Shown in pieces: positions 26,057 to 34,700 of a DNA stretch of 35,979 nucleotides. The notes under the pieces are model-generated. The model was not told the origin of the DNA and ran no database searches. It was given only the letters and a program-made list of their open reading frames with translations. Positions within the stretch are counted from its first letter, which is position 1. The number at the start of each line of letters is the position of its first letter. A program made the position numbers and the translations under genes. This DNA is from Lentisphaeria bacterium (lineage in GTDB: Bacteria; Verrucomicrobiota; Lentisphaeria; Victivallales; Victivallaceae): NCBI GenBank assembly GCA_017457065.1, contig JAFTIE010000071.1:1-35979 (forward strand), in the 5' to 3' direction.

Positions 26057-26221
26057 GAGGCAATTTCAAAACTCCTCAAAATTGTCAAAGCGCCCTCGCT
26101 TCGATCTGATAAAGGGAGCATTTTCGGCTGTTACCTTGCAGGTAGCAAGTGCAAACTACCCTTTACAGCTCTTTGCGAATGACATCTTTGCCATTTTTTG
26201 AATGACTTTTGAAATTACCTC
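26057..26221 (+). mobile_element. MITE-like element, copy 1 (165 bp)
   Basis: The ends are inverted repeats: GAGGCAATTTCAAAA on the left and, reverse-complemented, GAGGTAATTTCAAAA on the right (14 of 15 match). The 4-bp direct repeat ATTT flanks it (26053-26056 and 26222-26225). Apart from two 33-base modules, its whole length is repeated in inverted orientation, with few differences, at 30160-30389. It contains no ORF. An internal stem TACCT-TGC-AGGTA lies near the middle. Non-autonomous elements of this size are moved by a transposase encoded elsewhere; none is seen here. The remaining 26222-26326 is AT-rich and featureless. Confidence 0.88.
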
Positions 26222-26326
26222 ATTTATAAAATATGCTCTGAAGAGAATTTTTTCAAATCACAACAGTTTTTTCCGCATACAAAGAGGAGGATTTAAAAAA
26301 TTTGTTCAAATCTTTTAATTCTGCAC

Positions 26327-26354
26327 TTGTATTTTTCATTTTTACAACTATATT
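26327..26354 (+). promoter_or_regulatory. putative promoter of tetR-hcp
   Basis: TTGTAT (26327-26332) and TATATT (26349-26354) are 16 bases apart. The -10 box directly abuts the operator-like palindrome at 26358. Expected transcription start is near 26361. Confidence 0.5.
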
Positions 26355-26357
26355 AAA

Positions 26358-26377
26358 GTTAGTGAATGATAACTAAC
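26358..26377. promoter_or_regulatory. operator-like palindrome for the TetR regulator
   Basis: GTTAGT (26358-26363) and ACTAAC (26372-26377) form perfect inverted arms around an 8-base spacer. They lie just downstream of the predicted -10 box. The position suits autorepression by the TetR protein encoded immediately downstream. Many TetR-family operators are palindromes of this size. It overlaps the ATG at 26366, which argues that translation starts further on. Confidence 0.55.
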
Positions 26378-26398
26378 ACACCAAACAAGGTACAGATC

Positions 26399-26968
26399 AT
26401 GGAACTGAGCAAAAGACAGAAAGAGATAATCGAAGCGGCGATTTGCCTGATTGCCCAAAATGGAATCGAAGGTTTGACGACTAAAGCTCTTGGCGCCGCT
26501 GTCGGGATCTCAGAACCGGCTTTGTATCGGCACTTTGCCAATAAAGCCGAAATCGTCCGGGCAATGATGGCGTACTTTGATGGTGATGTGGAAAATTTGA
26601 AAAATACTCAAAGGGGATGGCAATTCGTAAAAACTTTTTTTGCCCACCGTATTGAACAGGTCAGAACCCGCCCTGCTTTGGCGAACATCATCTATTCCGA
26701 AGAATTGTTTATCCATAATGTCGAATATGCCGGTCTTATGAAAGAGATGATGCACACGCACCGGGAGATGCTCATGGAAAACATTGTCATTGCATCAAAG
26801 ACCGGGCTCGTCAGAAATGACATCGCTCCGGAAATGATTTTCCGTATGCTTGCCGGTTCCCTGCGCTTACTGATAAAACAGTACGGCATGAGCGGAAATT
26901 CATTTGATTTATGCGCCGAAAGCACTATCTTGTTCAATACATGGGATGTTCTTTTCACGGTAAAATAA
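26399..26968 (+). CDS. TetR-family transcriptional regulator
   Basis: The helix-turn-helix is typical for the family: [20 protein letters not shown], then [28 protein letters not shown]. The rest is a helical ligand-binding domain (~60-189). The ATG at 26399 is preferred. AAGG lies 8 bases upstream, and the protein then begins at the usual distance from the first helix. An in-frame ATG at 26366 would add 11 residues but lies inside the operator-like palindrome. The hcp gene follows after 22 bases, so the two are probably co-transcribed and the regulator likely represses both. The ligand is unknown; a nitrogen-oxide or redox signal would fit hcp. Confidence 0.88.
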   Translation: MELSKRQKEIIEAAICLIAQNGIEGLTTKALGAAVGISEPALYRHFANKAEIVRAMMAYFDGDVENLKNTQRGWQFVKTFFAHRIEQVRTRPALANIIYSEELFIHNVEYAGLMKEMMHTHREMLMENIVIASKTGLVRNDIAPEMIFRMLAGSLRLLIKQYGMSGNSFDLCAESTILFNTWDVLFTVK

Positions 26969-26990
26969 ATATTCAACAGGGAGTTTTGAA

Positions 26991-28535
26991 ATGGAAGAAA
27001 AAATGTTCTGTTTTCAATGTCAGGAAACCTGCCGCAACACCGGGTGCACCTTTGCCGGAATGTGCGGCAAAAAGGCTGAAACTGCAAATTTGATGGATGA
27101 AATCATCCGGCAGTTGAAACTTATTGCGCTGACCCGGAAAGTTGACCGCGAACTGGGACGGTTCGTGATCAAGTCTCTTTTTATGACCATTACCAATGCC
27201 AATTTTGACAATACCGCACTTCAAAAGCAGCTGGATGAGGCAGTAAAACGCATAGGGGAAAATCCGTCAAAACTCCCAATCGGCGTGCTTGCTTGCGAAA
27301 ATGAGGATATCCGTTCCCTGCGGGAATTGCTCACTTACGGACTCAAGGGCATTGCGGCTTACGCTGAACACGCCGCCGTTTTGGGCAAAGAAGATGACAG
27401 CATTTACGCCTTTTGCTTCAAAGCATTGCAAGTTGCCGCAACGGAAACGGATTCTGAAAAACTGCTTGCAGTTATTCTGGAAGCGGGCGAAATCTCGGTC
27501 AAAACAATGGCATTGTTGGATAGCGCCAATACAGAAACATTTGGAAATCCACAAGTAACAACGGTCAAAACCGGAGTCGGCAGCCGCCCCGGTATTCTGA
27601 TTTCAGGACATGACCTTCTGGATCTCAAGGAGTTGTTGGAGCAAAGCAAAGATGCCGATATCGACATTTATACCCATTGTGAAATGCTCCCTGCCCACTA
27701 TTATCCGGAATTGAAAAAATATCCCCACCTTTACGGTAATTACGGAAACGCATGGCATTTGCAGAATAAGGAATTTACATCATTCAACGGTCCGATTTTG
27801 ATGACTACCAACTGCATTACCCCTGTTCAGGATGCTTACAAAAATCGGATTTTTACGACTGGGGCTGCGGGGTATCCGAGCGTACCACACATTGCGGACC
27901 GCAAGAATGGCAAGCAGAAAGATTTTTCAGAAATCATCGAACTTGCCAAAAAATGCAAAGCTCCGGAAGAGCTGGAAAACGGTACCATCACCGGCGGCTT
28001 TGCCCATGCTCAAGTCTTCGCCCTTGCCGACAAAGTGGTGGAAGCAGTCAAATCCGGAGCGATCAAACGCTTTGTGGTAATGGCAGGCTGCGACGGCAGA
28101 CAAAAAGAACGGCAATATTATTCCGAAGTGGCAGAAAATCTGCCTGAAGATGCCGTCATTCTGACTGCCGGATGTGCCAAGTTCCGTTACAATAAACTTG
28201 TGACCGATGATATCGGCGGTATTCCCAGAGTTCTGGATGCCGGACAGTGTAATGACTGTTATTCTCTGGCTGTCATAGCTTTGAAACTCAAGGAAGTTTT
28301 CGGGTTCAAAGAGATCAATGATCTGCCTATATCCTTTGATATTTCGTGGTATGAGCAGAAAGCTGTTGCTGTATTACTTGCGTTACTGCATCTTGGATTC
28401 AAAAATCTCCGGCTCGGTCCGACGCTTCCGGCATTTCTTTCGCCCAATGTTGCAAAAATCCTGATTGAAACTTTTGACATCAAAGGGATCACTGATCCGC
28501 AAACAGATATCAAAGCAATGATGGCTGGAAAATAA
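26991..28535 (+). CDS. hcp: hydroxylamine reductase / hybrid-cluster protein
   Basis: This is a 514-residue hybrid-cluster protein. Such enzymes reduce hydroxylamine to ammonia or nitric oxide to nitrous oxide in anaerobes and help against nitrosative stress. The N-terminal iron-sulfur motif is complete (Cys7, Cys10, Cys19, Cys25, in [20 protein letters not shown]). Hybrid-cluster ligands are visible in order: His in ISGHDLLDL, Glu in [14 protein letters not shown], Cys in TTNCITP, Cys in MAGCDGR, Cys in [12 protein letters not shown], Cys in [10 protein letters not shown], and the Glu/Lys pair in [13 protein letters not shown] nine bases before the ATG gives a good ribosome site. Length is slightly below the usual ~540. 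No partner reductase (hcr) is next to it. A strong terminator follows. Confidence 0.96.
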   Translation: MEEKMFCFQCQETCRNTGCTFAGMCGKKAETANLMDEIIRQLKLIALTRKVDRELGRFVIKSLFMTITNANFDNTALQKQLDEAVKRIGENPSKLPIGVLACENEDIRSLRELLTYGLKGIAAYAEHAAVLGKEDDSIYAFCFKALQVAATETDSEKLLAVILEAGEISVKTMALLDSANTETFGNPQVTTVKTGVGSRPGILISGHDLLDLKELLEQSKDADIDIYTHCEMLPAHYYPELKKYPHLYGNYGNAWHLQNKEFTSFNGPILMTTNCITPVQDAYKNRIFTTGAAGYPSVPHIADRKNGKQKDFSEIIELAKKCKAPEELENGTITGGFAHAQVFALADKVVEAVKSGAIKRFVVMAGCDGRQKERQYYSEVAENLPEDAVILTAGCAKFRYNKLVTDDIGGIPRVLDAGQCNDCYSLAVIALKLKEVFGFKEINDLPISFDISWYEQKAVAVLLALLHLGFKNLRLGPTLPAFLSPNVAKILIETFDIKGITDPQTDIKAMMAGK

Positions 28536-28550
28536 TTTTCCCAAGAGATT

Positions 28551-28579
28551 GGCGGCAGGAGAAATTCTGCCGCCCTTTT
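28551..28579 (+). terminator. intrinsic terminator of tetR-hcp
   Basis: The perfect 8-bp stem GGCGGCAG (28551-28558) / CTGCCGCC (28567-28574) with an 8-base loop is followed by C and four T residues. It begins 16 bases after the hcp stop codon. Confidence 0.85.
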
Positions 28580-28934
28580 GTTAATGGGCGTGATTATGAT
28601 GAAAGTAATTAGTGCCATTCTATGTATGTTTTTTATAGACAATAGGTTAGTCGGTAAATTATTCTCTCTTTTTGTATTTCCGCTTGACAAGTTGGATTAC
28701 AGATGATACATTACTTGCAGTGTTGATGTGAAAAACAAAACGGGTAGAACGTTTGCGTTTCGAGTAACGATAAAAGAGAATAATTTAATTGCAAATACAT
28801 GATAGAAAGTTATTTGTATGGAATGGCACCAATTAATACTCAGAAGTTCGCCTCATTCAAATATCAAATTTTTTTAAGAATTTCAAATTTCCACTACATC
28901 GTTCTTTGTTGTGCATATCAGCAGCGGGATCTGA
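28580..28934. other. gene-poor AT-rich intergenic stretch
   Basis: Between the hcp terminator and the end of the convergent GH28 gene no convincing gene is visible. A 40-codon ATG frame from 28584 has no ribosome site. The 98-codon frame from 28799 runs antisense into the GH28 gene. The only signals are a promoter-like pair at 28684-28712 and AACG-TTTG-CGTT, a small palindrome near 28750. Confidence 0.5.
28684..28712 (+). promoter_or_regulatory. near-consensus promoter-like sequence without an evident gene
   Basis: TTGACA (28684-28689) and TACATT (28707-28712) are 17 bases apart on the plus strand. No gene with a ribosome site follows. A transcript would run into the 3' end of the minus-strand GH28 gene as antisense RNA, or be a small RNA. 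Confidence 0.35.
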
Positions 28935-30116
28935 TCAAAACTGGGTTTCCCAAGATTTTGATTGGGTCCGTTGAAATGGCACATCCTGACCGATTTCTGC
29001 GGAAAGTTCAAAATTATTCAATTTTAAATGTTTCACACATTTTGCAACAATCGGTGATTCTCCCTCAACATTTCCGGAGATATCTGAAAATGTGATGTTT
29101 TTGAGAACAGTATGGCAGGATCCTTCAAGTGAGATCGGACGTTTTGATTTGATCCTGATGTTTCTGAAGTTGATCCTTTCGATCCCCCTGAGTTTGATTC
29201 CGGCATCACATCCGAGGCGTATAGGGTAACGATTGGTTGTAATGTCGAAATTTTCAAAAACAATGTCACTTATCTGCATATACCCGGTACAATTTTTCCT
29301 CAGGTAGCGGAAAGGATGTTCACTGTGTATTCCTGTCCCGACTCCTTTAAAAATAATATTGCTGAAGGAACAGTTCCGTATTGTATCATCGCTGGGACAT
29401 CCGAGGCGGATTCCCTGACAATGGCTGTTCAGGATACAATTTGTTACTGATACCTGTTCGCAAATAGCAGGCTTTTCCAAATCTCTTCGAATCGCCCGCA
29501 GGATGATGCAGTCATCTCCGGTTTGGAAAAAACTGTCACTGATAACGACCCTGCGACAGCTGTCGATATCTATTCCGTCATTATTGCAAATCCGAAGATC
29601 TCCGATAATGCGGATCCCGGAAACTCTGACATCTTCACATTCCGAAAGCCAGAATGTCCAGTTTGGAGAATTCACAAAGGAAACTCCTTCAAAACGTATA
29701 TTCCTGCATTGAAAAAATTGTATCATACGCGGTCTGGGATGTGCCGGTTTATTGAATTGTCCCATGCCGTTATCACTGCTGCAGTCAAAAAATTTACAGC
29801 CCTGGCCGTCAATTGTTCCCGATCCGGTAATGGAAACATTTTCACATCCGTTACATACTATCAGAGCTTTTCGACTATTTTCCGGTGTAACAGAATCAAA
29901 TCCGTCAAAAAAGATATCATCATACATTTCACTTTTGGGATATCCTTGAATGATTGCCCCTGCAGGAAGGTGCAATTCGATATTGCTTTTCAGGTGAATT
30001 GTTCCGGAAGGATATACTCCCGGCGCGAGGATGATTTTACCTCCGCCAGAGGCTGCAGCCCGATTGACAGATTCCTGGATTGCAAGACCGTTTTTTTCAG
30101 TAACGATATATTCCAT
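28935..30116 (-). CDS. GH28-like polygalacturonase-type glycosidase (leaderless)
   Basis: This 393-residue right-handed beta-helix enzyme belongs to the polygalacturonase clan. GH28 landmarks are seen: the opening SVNRAAASGGGKIILAPGVY, then NNDGIDID (Asp180), GDDCI (Asp201/Asp202) and NSHCQGIRLG (His232). These match the three Asp and one His of the family, though the usual G-H-G is S-H-C-Q-G and the later R-I-K motif is not clear. GH28 enzymes invert alpha-galacturonides and related links. No signal peptide is seen, so it probably acts on imported oligogalacturonide-like substrates. AAGGA lies 12 bases before the ATG. It lies downstream of the 30447 gene, but a MITE separates them, so it may have become uncoupled from that operon. 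Confidence 0.85.
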   Translation of the reverse strand: MEYIVTEKNGLAIQESVNRAAASGGGKIILAPGVYPSGTIHLKSNIELHLPAGAIIQGYPKSEMYDDIFFDGFDSVTPENSRKALIVCNGCENVSITGSGTIDGQGCKFFDCSSDNGMGQFNKPAHPRPRMIQFFQCRNIRFEGVSFVNSPNWTFWLSECEDVRVSGIRIIGDLRICNNDGIDIDSCRRVVISDSFFQTGDDCIILRAIRRDLEKPAICEQVSVTNCILNSHCQGIRLGCPSDDTIRNCSFSNIIFKGVGTGIHSEHPFRYLRKNCTGYMQISDIVFENFDITTNRYPIRLGCDAGIKLRGIERINFRNIRIKSKRPISLEGSCHTVLKNITFSDISGNVEGESPIVAKCVKHLKLNNFELSAEIGQDVPFQRTQSKSWETQF

Positions 30117-30159
30117 AATAACGCAAATTCCTTTCAGTGGTAGTGCTTCAAATTAAAAG

Positions 30160-30389
30160 GAGGTAATTTCAAAAATCATTCAAAAAATGGCAAAGATGTC
30201 ATTCGCAAAGAGCTGTAAAGGGTAGTTTGAGGATGCTACCTGGCTTGTCCCGCCGTAGCTTTATGCGGAGGGGGAAAGGTAACAGGCGCTTGTCCCGCTG
30301 TAGCTTTATGCGAAGGCGGAAAAACGCTCCCTTTATCAGATCGAAGAAGAGGGCGCTTTGACAATTTTGAGGAGTTTTGAAATTGCCTC
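30160..30389 (-). mobile_element. MITE-like element, copy 2 (230 bp)
   Basis: This is an inverted copy of the element at 26057-26221. The terminal repeats are GAGGTAATTTCAAAA and, on the other strand, GAGGCAATTTCAAAA. It is flanked by the 4-bp duplication AAAG (30156-30159 and 30390-30393). The outer ~85 and ~65 bases are almost identical to copy 1. The extra ~65 bases are two 33-base modules inserted in the middle. It lies 44 bases upstream of the GH28 start codon. No ORF is contained. Bases 30390-30446 show nothing else. Confidence 0.88.
30243..30320. repeat. two 33-base direct repeats inside MITE copy 2
   Basis: Units at 30243-30275 and 30288-30320 both begin GCTTGTCCCGC and share GTAGCTTTATGCG; 30 of 33 bases agree. 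Each can fold (CCCGC pairing with the GGCGG or GGGGG near its end). Copy 1 of the MITE lacks both, and the join points correspond to hairpin loops there. Confidence 0.75.
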
Positions 30390-30446
30390 AAAGGTGAAAG
30401 AATTATATCTTTCTATCATTCCGGACAGATGGATTTTAAGTTACAT

Positions 30447-31697
30447 TCAGTTATTCAAAAACTCTCTCCAAATAGAGATCGCTCCCAATGCTGACCAGCC
30501 GCAGAAATCTCTGCCTGCTCTGGTCGAAGGCCTTTCACACTGATCGGGAGGGATATTTTCCCAAATTGTCCCGGTCAATTCATAAAGTCTGGAAATTGCT
30601 GAATGGTATTTTTCAGCAATTTCCCGTGCCAATTTTTCTTCGCCATAGTCACGCAAACCATTAAGAACCATATAAACTATCGGAGCCCATACCGGACCAC
30701 GCCAATATCCATTGACCAAATCAAAATCCGGATCATCTGCCGCCAAGCCGGGTATTCCGCACGGCAATCCGAAACGGTTAGGATTTTTTAATTCGGCAAT
30801 AAGAGCATCAGCCTGTTTTTCTTCTGCGATATGGGCAAAAAGGGCCCAATAAGCACCTGCATGGCGGCGGGAAAGAAATTTACTGTCCAGACGATCAAAA
30901 TAAAACCTGTTCTTATGGTCAAAAAATGTTTCATTGACAGCATCTTTCATATTTTCAAACTCCTGCTGGAATTCAATTTTTTTAGCTTCCTCTCCAACAA
31001 GATCAGCCATTTCAGAAAGAATTCTTGCATTCATCGCCATCTGACAGGAAAGATCACACCAGTTGAGCTGCCTGTTCCATTCATGGTGAAATTTTTTCCA
31101 GCTCAAGATTTTCTGATAAAAAAGATCTCCGGCATCTCCTGAATATCCCACGTGTTCCCTGAGAAATGGGATCCCTCCTTCCGGCGTTATATCTTCTTCA
31201 GAGTCCCATCTGGGCAGATCATCCATTCCGCTTCCCAAAGTACTCCCAAAATAAAGTCCGTTTGAACGGCGATAATTATCTCTGTTCCATTTGTGGTGGA
31301 GGCATAATTTAGGGAACACTTTTTTCAGACGGTCAATACCTCCGGGATTGTACTTGAAAAGTTCCATTTCTGCCCATCCGAGAACGGGCGGAGCAAAAGC
31401 AATCGGACTTTTTCCGGTAAACGCGGCGTCGCCCTCTGCAGAAAATTCCCTGGCGATAAAACCATCCTTATCCTGAAGCGTATAGAGATTATCCAGAGAA
31501 TTTTCTGCTCCGAACTCTTTTGCATGATATTTTGCCCACATTACGGAAAAAGCTGTATCCCACAGGAAAATACCGGAAAAATGTCCTCCAGTAGAAATTC
31601 GGGGGACCTTGATTTTTTCAGGCAGCGGGCTTTCCGTTATACGAATCCGCCTGGCAATATCTAATGTTTTTTCATAAAGAAGTTCAGGAGCAATCAT
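30447..31697 (-). CDS. MGH1-type glycosidase (trehalase/GH63-like six-hairpin enzyme)
   Basis: This 416-residue alpha/alpha-barrel glycosidase has no signal peptide. Its motifs recall the GH37/GH63 clan: GGHFSGIFLWDTAF (Asp47), GSGMDDLPRWD (Asp159/Asp160, general-acid candidates), YWRGPVWAPIVYMVLNGL, and TIWENIPPD (Glu, base candidate). Enzymes of this clan invert alpha-glucosides, but related clades take other sugars such as glycerate-linked or rhamnosidic substrates, so the substrate stays open. A perfect GGAGGT six bases before the ATG suggests strong translation. It follows the giant CBM9 protein gene by 17 bases and is clearly in the same operon, probably handling the released oligosaccharide in the cytoplasm. 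Confidence 0.82.
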   Translation of the reverse strand: MIAPELLYEKTLDIARRIRITESPLPEKIKVPRISTGGHFSGIFLWDTAFSVMWAKYHAKEFGAENSLDNLYTLQDKDGFIAREFSAEGDAAFTGKSPIAFAPPVLGWAEMELFKYNPGGIDRLKKVFPKLCLHHKWNRDNYRRSNGLYFGSTLGSGMDDLPRWDSEEDITPEGGIPFLREHVGYSGDAGDLFYQKILSWKKFHHEWNRQLNWCDLSCQMAMNARILSEMADLVGEEAKKIEFQQEFENMKDAVNETFFDHKNRFYFDRLDSKFLSRRHAGAYWALFAHIAEEKQADALIAELKNPNRFGLPCGIPGLAADDPDFDLVNGYWRGPVWAPIVYMVLNGLRDYGEEKLAREIAEKYHSAISRLYELTGTIWENIPPDQCERPSTRAGRDFCGWSALGAISIWREFLNN

Positions 31698-31714
31698 TTT
31701 TTTACCTCCACCTT

Positions 31715-34700
31715 TTATTTACGAATATAAGCATTGTCTGGTTCAGGAGCTTGGAGCATAGCTCCAAATTCGGGAGATCCTACAAAAATGTAGCGAAAAT
31801 CACACTCTTGCAATGTAAGATTGATCTTATCTCCTTCAAATGTTTCACCGCTGACGGGATCCATGACCACTCCGTCTGGAACGATCCCCATTTTCTTTCG
31901 GTCAAATTCAAAGGTTGTGGTGCCAGCCTTGCCGCAATTGGTGATGATAAACAATGCTGTTCTACCACGCTGATAGCAGCTGACCAGATAATTCTCCGAA
32001 ACTCTGAAGGGATTATTTTTCTGATAATAGGGGAGAAAACGGCAGTCAGGCTTGTGGGTACCGAATGCCCATTGCAGATAGCGGTCCTTGAGTGGTTCGT
32101 TAAAGTTGCCCCAGAATTTTTGCATGGGGAACATCCGGTGCTGATTCAGAAGCCCCAATGCCGTTCTTTGAGCACGGTCGTACTTGGGATAATATTCTTT
32201 CAACGGGAGTTTTGCCCGGTTGGGGATTGTTGGCAGCACCAGAGCCACAGGTACAAGTCCTGCTTGAAGTCCGGTGGAATGAGCTCGGATATAATCCGGC
32301 GGGAACTGTTCAATGAAGTTACCCGGCACACTGTATTCCCAGCAGATGCCAAGAGTTGCAAAAGCGAACTCCGGAATGATCATCGTGTTGGTCAGATGCG
32401 GTGCAATCAGCCGTTCTTTTTTGCCACGGGATTCCATGATATACGCCAGTCGCTTGAAGAGCTGACGTGATGCCAGGATTCCCATAGCGGGCAGGGGGCG
32501 GTTTTTGTAGTCCCGACACGCCGCAAGATCGGGATTTGTCTGCGGAATTGGGAAAGTCTCGTCAAAGTTTATGCCGTCGGCACCAGCCTCCAGCAGTTTG
32601 TCGTATGTCCAGAGAAGATAATCCACAGCACGGGGGGTCATGTAAATGCGGTCGGACAATCCTTCCTGATACATCTGACGTGTTGCCCACTCTGCCTTAT
32701 GGAACTGCCATGCAGGATCCGACACGGCAATAATACTTGCGCAGTTGTAAGGACAGACCCGATCCAATGTCAGAGCCATCTGCTGAAATTGCGTTTCAAG
32801 ATACATTTTATTTTCGCGTACAAACCGTTCAGGGGATTTCCAAAAGGTCTTTCTCAGGAATCCTGCGTTCTTATTTGCATATTCATCCAGCGCCTTACTG
32901 TCCTTTTCATGAAATTTTTTCATGAATTCGTAGGGGATCCGCCGGTTTTTCATGGCGCTCTTGAACGTTTTTGTGTAGGAATAGTCGTTGTTGTATGGAA
33001 TCTTGCGGAATCCGTCCGGGAACATGCCGCCTGCCACCCACGGACTTCCGATCGGCAGAATATGAAGCATACCAGGCAGTTTCGAGCCCCATGTATAGAC
33101 CCAGTTTTCCCATCCTTTCATGCGGGTTTTTACAGGCGTTACCTGGAATCCGAACGAAAATTCAATTGCCTTGCCAACACCATGATTACGGTTGACGATG
33201 TCGCACTGCATCGTCACTGTTTCAGCATTCTTTCTTACCAGCCGGATCATGGACTTTCCGTCTTCAAGATCAAATCCTTTGGGAGAATCAAAGAGAAAAC
33301 AAAGTCCTCTTTCTTCTGCACCGAACCATGCGTAAGGTGTGAATTCACCAGGAACATTGGGCAGACCATACTGATTTTTCATTCTGAGCAGTTTGCCGGA
33401 GTTCCACACTACACCTTTTCCTTTGGGGATAAGTCCCGCCGGATTGCCGCGGGGGGCATCTACAAGCGCATGGAACAGAGAGGCGTGTTCAGCTTTCATG
33501 TCCACCGCAAGGGTGAGCCTTTGAGCTTCCTCTTTCGCCGGGGGAGTCAATTTTACGTTGACGAACGCAAATCCGTCATAGTCCCATGTGGTTTCTGCCC
33601 GGTAGTCCCAGTTACCGAATTTTGCAGAACTGACGGTCAGGACTTGATGCGGTTCAGCTTTTACAATATTCAAAGCCGCTTTGGATGCTGTGAGTTTCTT
33701 TCCGCCGGAGACCAGCTCGAATGACAGCGGTGAGGAAAGGATCTCCTCGTTTTTGCTTTTGACCTGATCAATTAGCCCGGTTTTTGAAAGTGTATGTGTG
33801 CGAAGAAGTGTGGAAAGCTGTTGTTCTTTGTTCACAACAATAGGAGTGAATGGCGAAAGGATTTTGTTTGAGTATCCCAACTGATTGTTCAGCCAGGGAA
33901 AATTTTTTTCCTCAAACCGGAAAGCATTTTTGAATATTTGTGTTTTTCCGTTTTCAACGATCGTCAAATTCCCGTTCCAGATACCGAACGCACGCTTAAC
34001 CGGCAGCTCAATCATTGCCTTCCAGGTACCATCGGGTTCTCGACTGGCAGGAGTTTTGAAACTTTTTCCATCTGGTGAAATGATTTCTACCTGTTCAACT
34101 TTTTTATCCCGGTTCCCTGCCAGAGAAACTAACACAGCCACCTTGTTGTAACTGGGGTAGTGTCGGACAAATGCGTAGTTCCCTTGACCGAACTGATACT
34201 TCCCACTGACAGGTGCTCCGCTGAGCTGCCTGCCCATTTCAAAGGGAAAAAAAGTGCGCCAGCAAACAATACCGCTTCCTTGACAATGTACCTGATATGA
34301 AAGAAATTTCCAAATTCCGTTGTGAGGAAGAGTTTGTATTTTGCCGGGGATGTGGCGTTTGATGATCACTCGTTTTTCATAGATATTCCCTTCAACGATT
34401 TTGTTTTTTGCATCACCTTCGCATCTCAGCAAAAAGGATCCGGAAACAAGCAAGGTATCGGTTCCGTACACTCTGACACCACCGAAGTTCTTGATAACTC
34501 TCGTTTTAAACATTTTTGTCTGATCCAGAACATCTCTTTGCCCGGTCAGATTACCGTATCCAAATCCGGCACTGACAAAGTTCCTGGCAGCATTGAATCT
34601 GAATTGCGCCGGATTGACACCGGAAAGATTTTTCCACGGGATTGCCGCTTCCAATACCCAAAAACCTTTGTTGATAGTACTGGCACTTTCGACTCCAGAA

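Noticed and set aside
28584-28706. 40-codon plus-strand frame just after the hcp terminator
   Set aside because: No ribosome site, and it begins only five bases after the terminator; nothing in the peptide supports it.
28799-29095. 98-codon plus-strand frame after the orphan promoter-like sequence
   Set aside because: No ribosome site, no recognised motif, and half of it is antisense to the conserved GH28 gene.
26057-30389. Inverted element pair considered as the ends of one composite transposon carrying tetR-hcp-GH28
   Set aside because: Each copy has its own 4-bp duplication (ATTT and AAAG). A composite unit would share one duplication at the outer ends only.
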